Origin: an uncultured Eggerthellaceae bacterium
GTDB lineage: Bacteria; Actinomycetota; Coriobacteriia; Coriobacteriales; Eggerthellaceae
NCBI GenBank assembly: GCA_934631995.1
Contig: CAKTYF010000006.1
Coordinates: 1-40,581, forward strand
Direction of reading: 5' to 3'
DNA: 40,581 bases
Shown: positions 30,548 through 39,491 of the stretch, one piece after another
Layout: the number at the start of each line of letters is the position of its first letter
How positions within the stretch are numbered: the first letter of the stretch is position 1
Program-made: the position numbers and the translations under genes
The notes under the pieces: generated by a model
The model's input: the letters and a program-made list of their open reading frames with translations, nothing else
Database searches by the model: none
What the model was told of the DNA's origin: nothing

Positions 30548-31932
30548 GCATTTATCCTTCGCGTGACATAGCGGCGCAAAGCGCCGGCGTTACCCCTGCA
30601 GCTGTTATCAGCGCCGTTTTGGAAGATTCTCCTGCATATGATGCGGGTTTTGAGCCTGGCTGCCGTGTAACGGCGGTCAATGGTGCTCCGATGCGTGATA
30701 TCATTGATTGGCGTTGGCAGACTTCCGAGGATATTATTGATATCTCATATGTTGACCTTGAGGGCGATGAAGGAACTGTCACGCTTGAGCGCTATCCCGA
30801 TGAGGATTGGGGTTTTGAGTTCGAAGGTGTGGTATTCGATGGCATCAAATTGTGCCGCAATGCCTGTACGTTTTGCTTCATGCGCCAACTACCTGCGAAT
30901 ATGCGTCCGTCGCTGTCTCTGCGCGACGATGATTTCCGTTTGAGTTTTCTTTCGGGCACGTTTGTGACCATGACGAACGTGACCGCTGAAGACGAGGCGC
31001 GCATTGTGGAGCAGCGTATTTCGCCGTTGCGCGTTTCCCTTCATGCCGTGTCGGAAGAAGTGCGTGAGCGGCTTATTGGCAAGCATGCGCCGTGGGGCAT
31101 GCAGGTAATCGAGCGTCTTCTTGACCAGGGCATTGAGATGCATGTTCAAATTGTGCTCGTGCCGGGTGTGAACGATGGGGAAGAGCTTGCACGCACGCTT
31201 GAGTGGGCGTATGCGCGTCCTGGCATTGTGGAAGTGGGCATTGTTCCCTTGGGATATACGCGTCATCAGGACATATTTCAGCGAAGCTTCAACAGCCCGT
31301 ATGCCGCCCGTGATGTTTTGCGCTTGATTGATCGGTATCAGCGAAACGCGCTGCGTCATCGCGGCCATGCATGGGTTTTCGCCGCCGATGAGTTCTATCG
31401 CAATGCGTATCAGGAAAACATGCTGGATAAACTGCCTTCTGCGGATTTCTATGGTGACTTCGGTATGTTCGAAGATGGCGTGGGCATTATCCGTACGTTT
31501 GTTGACGATTGGAACGAATGCGTGGAATCGGGCCTTGCGTCTAAGCTTGCTGGTGCGCTGCAGCGCACGGAGAAGCGTGCGGTTATCGTGGTCGGGTATG
31601 CCATGATGCCGTTTTTCGGACAGCTGGTTGAAGCGAGCCCTCTTGCGGAATACCTGTGCGTTCTCCCTGTTGAGAATAGGTTCTTCGGCGGAAACGTTGA
31701 TGTAACGGGTCTTCTGACTTCCTACGATATTGCGCAAGCGCTCATCGAAGAAAACGAGTTCAACCCCAAGAGCGCATACATTGTGGCCGTTCCCAATGTG
31801 GTGCTCAACGACGATGGCGTGCTGCTTGACGACGGAACGCTTGATGAGATTTGCGAGCAAACAGGCATTGCCGTTCATGCGGTTTCTTGCAACCCTTCAG
31901 GGTTTCTTCGTGAAATCATGCAGCTTATATAG
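30544..31932 (+). CDS. DUF512 family protein: PDZ domain plus radical-SAM-like domain
   Basis: A 462-residue protein. The N-terminal PDZ-like part (about 15-70, SPAYDAGFEPGCRVTAVNG) is followed by a C-x3-C-x2-C motif at Cys104, Cys108 and Cys111 (CRNACTFCFMRQLP), as in radical SAM enzymes, then the DUF512 domain. The reaction of this family is not established. It starts at GTG 30544, overlapping the ispH stop by four bases, with TTGGAG upstream. It directly precedes der, a conserved arrangement in several Gram-positive lineages that suggests a link with ribosome assembly (inference). Confidence 0.88.
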   Translation: MSIYPSRDIAAQSAGVTPAAVISAVLEDSPAYDAGFEPGCRVTAVNGAPMRDIIDWRWQTSEDIIDISYVDLEGDEGTVTLERYPDEDWGFEFEGVVFDGIKLCRNACTFCFMRQLPANMRPSLSLRDDDFRLSFLSGTFVTMTNVTAEDEARIVEQRISPLRVSLHAVSEEVRERLIGKHAPWGMQVIERLLDQGIEMHVQIVLVPGVNDGEELARTLEWAYARPGIVEVGIVPLGYTRHQDIFQRSFNSPYAARDVLRLIDRYQRNALRHRGHAWVFAADEFYRNAYQENMLDKLPSADFYGDFGMFEDGVGIIRTFVDDWNECVESGLASKLAGALQRTEKRAVIVVGYAMMPFFGQLVEASPLAEYLCVLPVENRFFGGNVDVTGLLTSYDIAQALIEENEFNPKSAYIVAVPNVVLNDDGVLLDDGTLDEICEQTGIAVHAVSCNPSGFLREIMQLI

Positions 31933-32036
31933 CTTTTTGTTCCTTTTTCCTGCGATAATAAACGTCCATGCTGGAATACTAGTGCAATTATGCGCTTAGA
32001 GTCATTGCGACTTTTTGAATACAAGGGAGGTTTTCT

Positions 32037-33356
32037 ATGCCTTTGCCGATTATTGCCGTGGTGGGTCGCCCCAATGTGGGTAAATCCACGTTCGTGAACA
32101 GGATTGCTCAGGCGGACGAGGCAATCGTCCACGAAATGCGCGGCGTGACGCGCGACCGTTCGTACCATATTGCCGACTGGAACGGCGTTTCCTTCAAGCT
32201 TATCGATACCGGCGGTATCGAGATGGGCGATGATGATAAATTCCAGGGAAGCATTCGCGCTCAGGCTATCGAAGCAACGCACGAGGCGGATTTGATTCTG
32301 TTTTTGGTAGACGCGAAAACGGGCATCATGGCTGATGATGAGGCTGTTGCGCGTATTCTGCGTCGTTCCGACAAGCCTATTATGCTGCTGGTGAACAAGA
32401 TGGATACCCCGAATAAGTATGATGATATGTGGGAATTCTACTCCCTGGGCTTGGGCGACCCCTGGCCGGTTTCTGCTACGCACGGTAATGGTACGGGCGA
32501 TCTTCTGGACGCCGTTATTGATAAGCTGCGCGAGATGGGCCTGGACAAAGATATTGAGCCTGATCCCGAGAGTGTGAATATTGCCATTATCGGTCGCCCG
32601 AATGCGGGCAAGTCATCGCTCACGAACAAGATGACGAATAACGAACGCTCCATTGTGTCCGATGTTGCCGGCACTACGCGCGATGCCGTTGATACGCTGG
32701 TGGAGCACGATGGCAAGCTGTACACCATTGTTGATACGGCGGGTCTGCGCCGTAAAAGCCTGATTGAAGAAGACGTTGAGTACTACGGCTTTGTACGTGC
32801 AATGCGCGCGATTGACCGCGCGAACGTGGCGGTTCTGGTGATTGACTCCGAGATTGGCCTGACAAACGAAGACCAGCGCGTTGCGGGATATGCTGCCGAG
32901 CGCGGTTGCGCTATGGTCATTGTCCTGAACAAATGGGACCTGGTAGAGGGTCCTGAAAAGAAACAGGACATCCGCGACAGAATTGAAGATCGCATGACGT
33001 TCGTGAGCTATGCGCCGGTTGTTTCCGCGGTTGCGAAAACGGGCAAGAATGTCGATCACATTTGGGAAGCCATTGATCAAGTCTTCGAAAACTATAACAA
33101 GACGATCTCTACCAGCGCATTGAACAACTGGCTGAGCGAGATTCGCGAAACGGGCCACACTATTTCCAAGGGTCGCAAGATTCTGCGCATGAAGTACATG
33201 ACGCAGACTGACGTGTGCCCGCCGCGCTTTACGTTCTTCGTGAACCATCCTGACCTGATCACTGATTCGTTTGAGCGCTTCCTGGAGAATCGTTTCCGCA
33301 AGTCGTTTGATCTGACGGGCACTCCGGTGTACTTCAAGTTCAAGAAGAAAGACTAG
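32037..33356 (+). CDS. der: Double-domain GTPase Der (EngA)
   Basis: Essential 50S assembly GTPase with two G domains in tandem and a KH-like end. Domain 1: GRPNVGKSTF, DTGGIE, LVNKMD. Domain 2: GRPNAGKSSL, DTAGLRRKS, LNKWD. The C-terminal domain (about 350-439) ends PVYFKFKKKD. 439 residues, the usual length. A strong AAGGGAGG site precedes the ATG at 32037. The 104-base spacer before it contains T-rich sequence but no clear terminator. Confidence 0.97.
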   Translation: MPLPIIAVVGRPNVGKSTFVNRIAQADEAIVHEMRGVTRDRSYHIADWNGVSFKLIDTGGIEMGDDDKFQGSIRAQAIEATHEADLILFLVDAKTGIMADDEAVARILRRSDKPIMLLVNKMDTPNKYDDMWEFYSLGLGDPWPVSATHGNGTGDLLDAVIDKLREMGLDKDIEPDPESVNIAIIGRPNAGKSSLTNKMTNNERSIVSDVAGTTRDAVDTLVEHDGKLYTIVDTAGLRRKSLIEEDVEYYGFVRAMRAIDRANVAVLVIDSEIGLTNEDQRVAGYAAERGCAMVIVLNKWDLVEGPEKKQDIRDRIEDRMTFVSYAPVVSAVAKTGKNVDHIWEAIDQVFENYNKTISTSALNNWLSEIRETGHTISKGRKILRMKYMTQTDVCPPRFTFFVNHPDLITDSFERFLENRFRKSFDLTGTPVYFKFKKKD

Positions 33357-33360
33357 TGAC

Positions 33361-34026
33361 ATGCTGTTGCAAGCTTGTGTCATTTTGGCCGTTATCGTTG
33401 AGGCGTTCCTGCTGGGATCTATTCCGTGGGGCGTGGTGCTTTCGCGCGCGTTTTATCACGATGACGTGCGCGAACACGGCAGTGGCAATATTGGCACTAC
33501 GAATATGATCAGATCTTATGGCAAGAAAGTTGGTTACGCTTGCTTTGTTCTTGACTTTGCAAAGGCGATTGTCGCATGCGTTCTTGCGAACGTTTTGGGT
33601 AGCGTGGCGCTGGACGCAGGTTGGATTACGCAATCGTTTGCCGATACGCGTCTGATTGTCATTATCGCTGGTCTGAGCGTTGTTATGGGACATATTTTTA
33701 CTCCTTGGTTGAAGCTGCGCGGCGGTAAAGGCGTTGCGTGTGGTGCGGGCGTTGCCGTGGTGGCGTTTGGCTTCCAATGGTTTTTGCTGCTCTTGGCGGC
33801 GTTTATTCTGTTCGTTTTCTTCACGAAGGCGGTTTCTGCCGGTTCGATTGCGGCAGCGGTTATTTTCCCGTTTATCGGACTGTACGTATATTGGGGCAAC
33901 CCGTTGGCAATTGTGCTGTGTTTCGCGATTGGGATTCTGGTGTTGTGGTCGCATCGCTCGAATATGGAGCGCTTGGCGCACGGTACCGAGAACAAGATTG
34001 GCGGCAAGAAAGCTGCAGATAAGTAG
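33361..34026 (+). CDS. plsY: Acyl-phosphate glycerol-3-phosphate acyltransferase PlsY
   Basis: Membrane enzyme that transfers the acyl group from acyl phosphate to glycerol 3-phosphate. The 221-residue protein has several membrane segments and the family motifs GSIPWGVVLSR, GSGNIGTTNMIRSYG and LKLRGGKGVACGAGV. It starts 4 bases after der. gpsA, which makes its substrate glycerol 3-phosphate, follows after 6 bases, so the pair is functionally coupled. Confidence 0.95.
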   Translation: MLLQACVILAVIVEAFLLGSIPWGVVLSRAFYHDDVREHGSGNIGTTNMIRSYGKKVGYACFVLDFAKAIVACVLANVLGSVALDAGWITQSFADTRLIVIIAGLSVVMGHIFTPWLKLRGGKGVACGAGVAVVAFGFQWFLLLLAAFILFVFFTKAVSAGSIAAAVIFPFIGLYVYWGNPLAIVLCFAIGILVLWSHRSNMERLAHGTENKIGGKKAADK

Positions 34027-34032
34027 GGTGTC

Positions 34033-35028
34033 ATGAAAGTTGCAGTAATTGGCGCTGGCTCGTGGGGAACGGCATTGGCGCAGGTCGTTGCAAAAAACAA
34101 TAATGAGGTTCTTCTCTGGGCGCGCAAAGATGAAGTTGTGCGCGGCATCAACGAAAACCACGCGAATCCGCGTTATCTGAGCGATGCTGCGCTTAGCAAG
34201 AACATTACTGCAACGAAAAGCCACGAAGAAGCGCTTTCGGGCGCGCAAGCGTGCGTGATTGTCATGCCGTCGTCTACGTTGCGCGAAACGGCGCAGGCGA
34301 TCGCTCCTTTCGTAAGCGATACTCTTCCTATCATTATTTGCTCGAAAGGCGTCGAGGCTAAAACGGGCATGGTTGGCGTCGAGATCTTTGAAGACGTTTT
34401 AGGGAACGCGAGCCGTCTTGCTGCGCTTTCAGGCCCGAATCATGCAGAGGAAGTCATCTTAGGCACACCATCGGCTACTGTTATTGCCAGCGCGAATGAG
34501 CAAACAACTCAACTGTTCCAGGAGCTTTTTGCTACGTTTTCGTTCCGGACGTATGCAAGCACCGATGTTTTGGGCGTTGAGCTATGCGCTGCGTTCAAGA
34601 ACGTCATTGCTATCGCAACGGGTTGCGCGTACGGCTTGGGCTACGGTGATAATACGGCCGCCATGCTGCAAACGCGTGGTTTAGCGGAGATGAGCCGCTT
34701 AGTTACGGCATGCGGTGGGCAAGCGCTTACCTGCATGGGTCTTGCGGGTACGGGCGACATGATTGTGACATGCATGTCGCGGCATTCGCGCAATCGCCGG
34801 TTGGGCGAGATGATTGCGCAGGGCAAGACGCTCAATGATTTTACCGCGGAAACGCATATGGTAGCCGAAGGCGCCGTTGCGTGTAAAACGCTTGGCGAGC
34901 TGGCGGCAAAAGTGGGCGTTGAGCTGCCTATTACCGATATCGTTCGTCGTGTGGTATGGGAAGACTTCGATCTGCGCCTGGTATCTGACCGCCTGTTGGA
35001 TCGTCCGCTTAAGCCAGAGTTCTACTAA
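34033..35028 (+). CDS. gpsA: Glycerol-3-phosphate dehydrogenase (NAD(P)+)
   Basis: Reduces dihydroxyacetone phosphate to glycerol 3-phosphate for phospholipids. The Rossmann motif is VIGAGSWGTALAQVVA at the start. The substrate region is LSGPNHAEEVILGTPSA, the catalytic Lys is in AAFKNVIAIATG, and GLAGTGDMIVTCMSRHSRNR is the C-terminal signature. 331 residues, typical. Last gene of the plus-strand run; the next gene converges on it, with only 42 bases between. Confidence 0.96.
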   Translation: MKVAVIGAGSWGTALAQVVAKNNNEVLLWARKDEVVRGINENHANPRYLSDAALSKNITATKSHEEALSGAQACVIVMPSSTLRETAQAIAPFVSDTLPIIICSKGVEAKTGMVGVEIFEDVLGNASRLAALSGPNHAEEVILGTPSATVIASANEQTTQLFQELFATFSFRTYASTDVLGVELCAAFKNVIAIATGCAYGLGYGDNTAAMLQTRGLAEMSRLVTACGGQALTCMGLAGTGDMIVTCMSRHSRNRRLGEMIAQGKTLNDFTAETHMVAEGAVACKTLGELAAKVGVELPITDIVRRVVWEDFDLRLVSDRLLDRPLKPEFY

Positions 35029-35070
35029 GGTTTTCGGAGTGCTTTTCGTGGTTGCAACGCGTCTGCTTCT

Positions 35071-35571
35071 TTATTCCAATCCCAAATAGTGGCGCTCCGC
35101 TTTGAGTAGGGCAGCGTTGAATACGTTTGCTTTCGTGGCGTTGAGCTTGCGGCCCGCTGCCGCACAAATGCGGTGTGTTGGCACCACAATGGCCAAAGGG
35201 CTGCGTTTTGCGGCAGTGCCGACAACGCGATACGCCGATTCATCGCCCAGGCGTGCGGCGATGGTTGATATGGCAGCACTTTCTCCGTAGGGGATTTTCA
35301 TGATTTCGCGCCACACGTTTTTTTGAAATGCCGTGCCAGCGGGCGCTAGCGGAATATCGAATGCTTGTCTTTTGCCCGCGAAATATTCCAGAAGCTCGGT
35401 TGCCATAAGGTTGGTCAATCGATTAGGCTTGCGCGGACCACTGAGTTCTTCTTCTCCAAACTTTATGCAGGTCACATGCGTATTTGTTGCCTGGATGGTC
35501 AAAAAACCATAGGGGCTGCGGTAAACGTAATATTGAACGGTTGCGTCGAAGGGCGCGGCGTGGGTTTGCAT
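35071..35571 (-). CDS. Alkyltransferase-like protein (Ogt/MGMT homologue with Thr for the acceptor Cys)
   Basis: A 166-residue homologue of O6-alkylguanine-DNA alkyltransferase: FQKNVWREIMKIPYGESAAI, then AARLGDESAYRVVGTAA with the arginine finger, then the active-site segment IVVPTHRICAAAG. In true repair enzymes the motif is PCHR. Here the codon at 35178-35176 is ACA (Thr132), so methyl transfer to cysteine is not possible. Alkyltransferase-like (ATL) proteins with Trp or Ala at this place bind alkylguanine and hand it to nucleotide excision repair; that is the likely role here. The ATG at 35571 is chosen because AGAGAGG lies 6 bases upstream and a perfect TATAAT lies at 35618-35613, so the longer start at 35607 would fall about at the transcription start. 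Divergent from rpe. Confidence 0.88.
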   Translation of the reverse strand: MQTHAAPFDATVQYYVYRSPYGFLTIQATNTHVTCIKFGEEELSGPRKPNRLTNLMATELLEYFAGKRQAFDIPLAPAGTAFQKNVWREIMKIPYGESAAISTIAARLGDESAYRVVGTAAKRSPLAIVVPTHRICAAAGRKLNATKANVFNAALLKAERHYLGLE

Positions 35572-35612
35572 AAGGTGCCTCTCTGTGGCTTCCAAAAGAA
35601 CCTGCATGCTTT

Positions 35613-35618
35613 ATTATA
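35613..35618 (-). promoter_or_regulatory. -10 element of the alkyltransferase-like gene
   Basis: A perfect TATAAT on the minus strand, 42 bases before the ATG at 35571. No good -35 match is visible at 16-18 bases, so an activator or weak basal expression is possible. Confidence 0.5.
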
Positions 35619-35735
35619 CGCGAGCTGGGGCGCGCTCCTGCCATTAACAAATCGCGAAATAATACCGATATCCGCAAGGCCGCTGCCGTCTTTGCGCTAG
35701 AATGAGCGGCAAAGCAAACGAAAAAAGGAGTAGCC

Positions 35736-36428
35736 ATGTTCCAGGAGCCTAAGATTGCCCCGTCAATTTTATCCGCCGACTTCATGAATCTGGAAAGCCA
35801 AATCAGGCTTATCGAAGACGCCGGTGCAGGGTATATCCATGTTGACGTTATGGATGGTCATTTTGTGCCGAATCTGACTATTGGCGTACCCGTGGTCAAG
35901 CAGCTCGCTCGCATTGCGCGCATTCCCTTGGATGTTCACTTGATGATTTCTAATCCGCTTGAGCAGCTGCCGTGGTATTTGGCTGCCGGTGCTAATATGA
36001 TTACGATGCATGTGGAAGCGTTCGATGATACGGATAGCATGCTTCGTGCGCTTGATATGGTGCATGAGGCGGGTGCGCGCGCAGCGCTGTCTGTGAAACC
36101 GAAAACGCCCGTTTCCGTTTTGGAGCCAGTTATCGAGCAGCTGGATATGGTGCTTATCATGAGCGTTGAACCGGGTTTTTCGGGTCAGTCCTATATTGAA
36201 GGCAGCGATAAGAAAGTTGCCGAAGTTGTTGAAATGGCGAAAAAGCACCAGGTAGAACCGATGATTCAAGTTGACGGCGGTATTGGCTTGAAGACGGTTG
36301 CCGGCGTTGCCCAGGCGGGTGCCGATGTGTTTGTTTGCGGAAATGCCGTTTATGCCGCAGAAGATCCGGCGCAGGCGCTGAAAGAGATCGAAGCGGCTGC
36401 ACGCCAGGCCCAACAGGATGTGCAATAG
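35736..36428 (+). CDS. rpe: Ribulose-phosphate 3-epimerase
   Basis: Interconverts ribulose 5-phosphate and xylulose 5-phosphate in the pentose phosphate pathway. TIM-barrel protein of 230 residues with IAPSILSADF, HVDVMDGHFVPNLTIG, DVHLMISNP, MSVEPGFSGQSYI and QVDGGIGLKT holding the metal and acid-base residues. The ATG follows AAAAAGGAG. Divergent from the alkyltransferase-like gene. The cysteine desulfurase gene follows after 71 bases. Confidence 0.96.
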   Translation: MFQEPKIAPSILSADFMNLESQIRLIEDAGAGYIHVDVMDGHFVPNLTIGVPVVKQLARIARIPLDVHLMISNPLEQLPWYLAAGANMITMHVEAFDDTDSMLRALDMVHEAGARAALSVKPKTPVSVLEPVIEQLDMVLIMSVEPGFSGQSYIEGSDKKVAEVVEMAKKHQVEPMIQVDGGIGLKTVAGVAQAGADVFVCGNAVYAAEDPAQALKEIEAAARQAQQDVQ

Positions 36429-36499
36429 CGCGCGACTGGCTGGCTTAGCATGCGAAAAATCAGCCTTTGTGACAAGCGAGCGAGAATAAGTGGGTAAGA

Positions 36500-37690
36500 A
36501 TGAGCGATTACGTTTATCTTGATTATGCGGCAACGGCGCCCCTGTGCCCTGAAGCCGCAGATGCGTTAGCGCAGTTCATGCAGCCGGGCGCTGTTCATAT
36601 GACGGCGGGTGGTGCAAATGCGAACTCGCTGCATGGACCGGGACGTTATGCCTTCGAGCTTTTGGAGAAAGCGCGACGCAGCGTTGCCGAATGCTTGCAT
36701 GCAAAGCGTCCTCCCGAGATTATCTTCACGTCGAGCGCTACGGAATCCGATAACGCCGCCCTGTTCGGCCTGACGCGCGCTGCATTGCAGCAGCGTGAGA
36801 AGCGCGGTATTCATGGGGGCGGCCACGTTATCGTATCTGCCATTGAGCACGATGCGGTATTGGCGCCGGCACATCGTTTGGAGCGCGAAGGCGTTGCGGT
36901 CACGTATCTGCCGGTGGATTCCCGCGGGTTTGTGGACCCCCCTGTTTTGCAGCAAGCGTTGCGCGACGATACCGTGCTGGTTTCTATTATGATGGCGAAC
37001 AGTGAAGTGGGTAGCATCCAGCCTATCAAGCAGCTTGCGGAAATCGCTCACAAGGGCGGTGCGCTCTTTCACACCGATGCAACGCAAGCACTGGGGAAGA
37101 CGTCCGTTGACCTTCAGGATTTGGATGTGGATGCTGCATCGTTTTCGGGGCACAAGATTGGCGCTCCGAAGGGCGTTGGCGTTTTGTACTTGAAAGCGCG
37201 CACGCCGTTCGTGCCGTATCTTTTGGGCGGCGGACAAGAAGAAGGGCGTCGAAGCGGAACGCAAAACGTTCCTGCTATCTGCGCTTTTGCTGCCGCGTGC
37301 CACACTGCGGTGGAAACCCAGGCGGCAGAGAGTGTGCGCCTTCGCTGCTTGCGTGATGATTTATATGCACGCTTTTCTCGGCTCAAGCGCGTTTCCCCAA
37401 CGGTTTTGGTCGGCGCGGGCGATGAAACGTATCTGCCTAATATTGTGCATGTTTTAGTTTCCGGTTTCGAAAGCGAGACGCTTATCATTCGCCTTGATCA
37501 AGCGGGCTTCGGCGTTTCGGGTGGTTCGGCCTGTTCATCGCATAGTTTGGATCCAAGCCATGTGCTCAAAGCTATGGGTGTGCCGTCCGATAAAGCGTAT
37601 GGCGCGCTTCGCGTGTCCATGGGACGCTATACCACCCAGGAGCAGATTGACGCATTTGCGGCGGCGCTTGAGAATTGCATTCGGAAGTAG
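36500..37690 (+). CDS. Cysteine desulfurase (NifS/IscS family)
   Basis: PLP enzyme that takes sulfur from cysteine for iron-sulfur clusters or thiolated tRNA. The 396-residue protein starts YVYLDYAATAPLCPEA. The PLP lysine is in SFSGHKIGAPKGVGVLYL, and the sulfur-carrying Cys is in GVSGGSACSSHSLDPSHV. FHTDATQALGK holds the cofactor-binding His and Asp. No IscU- or NifU-like scaffold gene and no mnmA are adjacent, so its role is open between cluster assembly and tRNA thiolation. The ribosome binding site is weak (TGGGTAAGA). Confidence 0.93.
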   Translation: MSDYVYLDYAATAPLCPEAADALAQFMQPGAVHMTAGGANANSLHGPGRYAFELLEKARRSVAECLHAKRPPEIIFTSSATESDNAALFGLTRAALQQREKRGIHGGGHVIVSAIEHDAVLAPAHRLEREGVAVTYLPVDSRGFVDPPVLQQALRDDTVLVSIMMANSEVGSIQPIKQLAEIAHKGGALFHTDATQALGKTSVDLQDLDVDAASFSGHKIGAPKGVGVLYLKARTPFVPYLLGGGQEEGRRSGTQNVPAICAFAAACHTAVETQAAESVRLRCLRDDLYARFSRLKRVSPTVLVGAGDETYLPNIVHVLVSGFESETLIIRLDQAGFGVSGGSACSSHSLDPSHVLKAMGVPSDKAYGALRVSMGRYTTQEQIDAFAAALENCIRK

Positions 37691-37696
37691 CTTGCT

Positions 37697-38506
37697 ATGG
37701 AGCTGGTGAATTGCCACACGCATACGGTTTATTCGGGGCACGGCCAGGGAAGCGTTGACCAGCTGGTGTGTGCTGCACGCCGGGCGGGAATCACAACGCT
37801 TGCGGTAACGGAGCATTACCCGCTGCCGCCCGAGCTTGATCCCTTGAAGGAAAACGCAATTGAAGCGGCGCTTCTTCCGCAGTACTTACGGGAAATCAGC
37901 GCAGCTCAGCAACGGTATTCGGATATCGAAGTGGTTGCTGGCGCGGAATTTGATTGGCTGGGGGATTTCGAGACGCGTGCGATGGGCGGCGACACGTTTG
38001 CGCCGTTTGCGTATACGCTGCTGTCAGTGCATTTCATTGACGGCTGGGGTTTTGACGACCCAGCATATATGAGTCGATGGAGCGAATTTGGCGCCGATGC
38101 GGTGTGGCGTCGCTACGTTGAGCTATGGATTGAGGCGGCGTGTTCGGATTGGCCTATCGATGCTATGGCGCACCCCGACCTGGCGAAGAAATTCGGATAT
38201 TATCCAAGCTTTGACCTGGAAAAATGTTATCAGGAAATGGCCGAAGCGCTTGCATCTACCGATAAAATGGTCGAAGTCAATACAGCGGGTGCGTATTACG
38301 ATTGCAAGCAGATGTATCCAGCTCCCGAGCTTTTGCGCTTGTTTTGCCGTGCTGGCATTCCTTGTTCGGTGGGTACGGATGCGCATTCTCCCGAGCACGT
38401 GACGCGTGGGTTAGATAAGGCATATGCGCTGATGTATGAAGCGGGATATCGCTACATAACGGTTCCTACGGCAACAGGGGATCGTCGCTGCATTCCTTTG
38501 AGCTAA
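37697..38506 (+). CDS. PHP-domain phosphatase, histidinol-phosphatase-like
   Basis: A 269-residue PHP-domain metal-dependent hydrolase. It starts MELVNCHTHTVYSGHGQGSV, with metal ligands in HTH, TEHYPLP and MAHPDLAKKFG, and GTDAHSPEHV near the end. The closest named function is HisJ/HisK-type histidinol phosphatase. No other his genes are nearby, so another phosphoester substrate is possible. It starts 6 bases after the desulfurase gene and is probably cotranscribed. Confidence 0.85.
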   Translation: MELVNCHTHTVYSGHGQGSVDQLVCAARRAGITTLAVTEHYPLPPELDPLKENAIEAALLPQYLREISAAQQRYSDIEVVAGAEFDWLGDFETRAMGGDTFAPFAYTLLSVHFIDGWGFDDPAYMSRWSEFGADAVWRRYVELWIEAACSDWPIDAMAHPDLAKKFGYYPSFDLEKCYQEMAEALASTDKMVEVNTAGAYYDCKQMYPAPELLRLFCRAGIPCSVGTDAHSPEHVTRGLDKAYALMYEAGYRYITVPTATGDRRCIPLS

Positions 38507-38560
38507 ATGTGTTTGAGGCGCGAAGCTCGCGCGCCACTTGTCAAGAAGAGAGGAAGTTCC

Positions 38561-39475
38561 ATGACGCTGCATTGCACCATTGGTGAGCTTGAGCAGTTGC
38601 TTTTGGGGAAATATCCCGCGCAAGATGCGGAGAGTTGGGATAGAACCGGCTTGTTGGCGGGCGACCCTTCTTGCGTGGTTTCCGGTGTTGCTGTGGCGCT
38701 TGATCCTTCGGTTAGCGCGATTGAACAGGCAAAACAAGCAGGAGCGAACGTGCTGCTCACGCATCACCCGGCGTTTTTGCAGCCGCCCGAGAGCTTTCTT
38801 CCGGGAACTTCCGTGGCGCAGCAGCCTGGCGCCCTGATTTATGCCGCGCTTGAAAAAGGCGTGGCGCTTATGAACTTCCACACGGCACTTGATATGAATG
38901 AAGAAGGCGTTATGGCGCTGCCGAACGCTTTGGGGCTTGATTACGTGCGCACGGTGCAGCCGCTTCCGGGTGCAACGGATACGGGTCGCGGGTACGGCGC
39001 GTTGTGCAGCGTTGGTGCTGTCGGCGGCGGGGGAGTTCTGGGTGCGGTTGTCGGCGAAGTCGCAGATGGGGTTGCCGGGCCGGCTGCCGCCGAAGTTGTC
39101 GGCGAAACCGCTGGCGCGACCGACGCCTTCGCGAAGACCGTCTGCCAGTTGGGTCAGGCGTGCAAGCAAGCGCTCGGCGGCACCCCGCGCATCTGGGGTG
39201 ACGCCCAGGCACCGGTGCGGTATGTCGTAACGGCGCAGGGGAGCGCAGGATCCATTTTGCCCGATGTGCTTGCGCTGGATGTTGATTGCTTGATTTGCGG
39301 TGAGCTGAAATATCACGACGCCCTTGCCTACGCGCAAGTGGGTTTGAGCATTATCGAAGTAGGTCACGATGTGTCGGAGCAACCGCTTGCTGGTGTGCTT
39401 TATCGGTCTGTGAGGGATTTGGGCGTGGAAAACGTTGTAGAATTGCCCCGCACCACAAATTGGATAAGCTTGTAG
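38561..39475 (+). CDS. Nif3-like dinuclear metal protein
   Basis: A 304-residue member of the Nif3/YbgI family (annotated elsewhere as GTP cyclohydrolase 1 type 2 homologue). Metal-binding motifs are LLTHHPAFL, NFHTALDM and the C-terminal EVGHDVSEQP, with CGELKYHDALAYA before it. Between the two halves, where some relatives carry a PII-like domain, there is only a Gly/Ala/Val-rich stretch (about residues 150-190). The physiological role of the family is unsettled. The ATG at 38561 follows AGAGGAAG; an extension to 38507 is basic and not conserved. The zinc-ribbon gene follows after 16 bases, a common actinobacterial pair. Confidence 0.9.
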   Translation: MTLHCTIGELEQLLLGKYPAQDAESWDRTGLLAGDPSCVVSGVAVALDPSVSAIEQAKQAGANVLLTHHPAFLQPPESFLPGTSVAQQPGALIYAALEKGVALMNFHTALDMNEEGVMALPNALGLDYVRTVQPLPGATDTGRGYGALCSVGAVGGGGVLGAVVGEVADGVAGPAAAEVVGETAGATDAFAKTVCQLGQACKQALGGTPRIWGDAQAPVRYVVTAQGSAGSILPDVLALDVDCLICGELKYHDALAYAQVGLSIIEVGHDVSEQPLAGVLYRSVRDLGVENVVELPRTTNWISL

Positions 39476-39491
39476 GATACGGGGAGGACCC

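Noticed and set aside
33340..34248. A 302-codon minus-strand frame opposite plsY and gpsA
   Set aside because: Composition typical of an antisense shadow, and it crosses two well-supported plus-strand genes.
35071..35571. A functional O6-methylguanine methyltransferase
   Set aside because: The acceptor Cys of PCHR is Thr here, so the suicide transfer reaction cannot occur.
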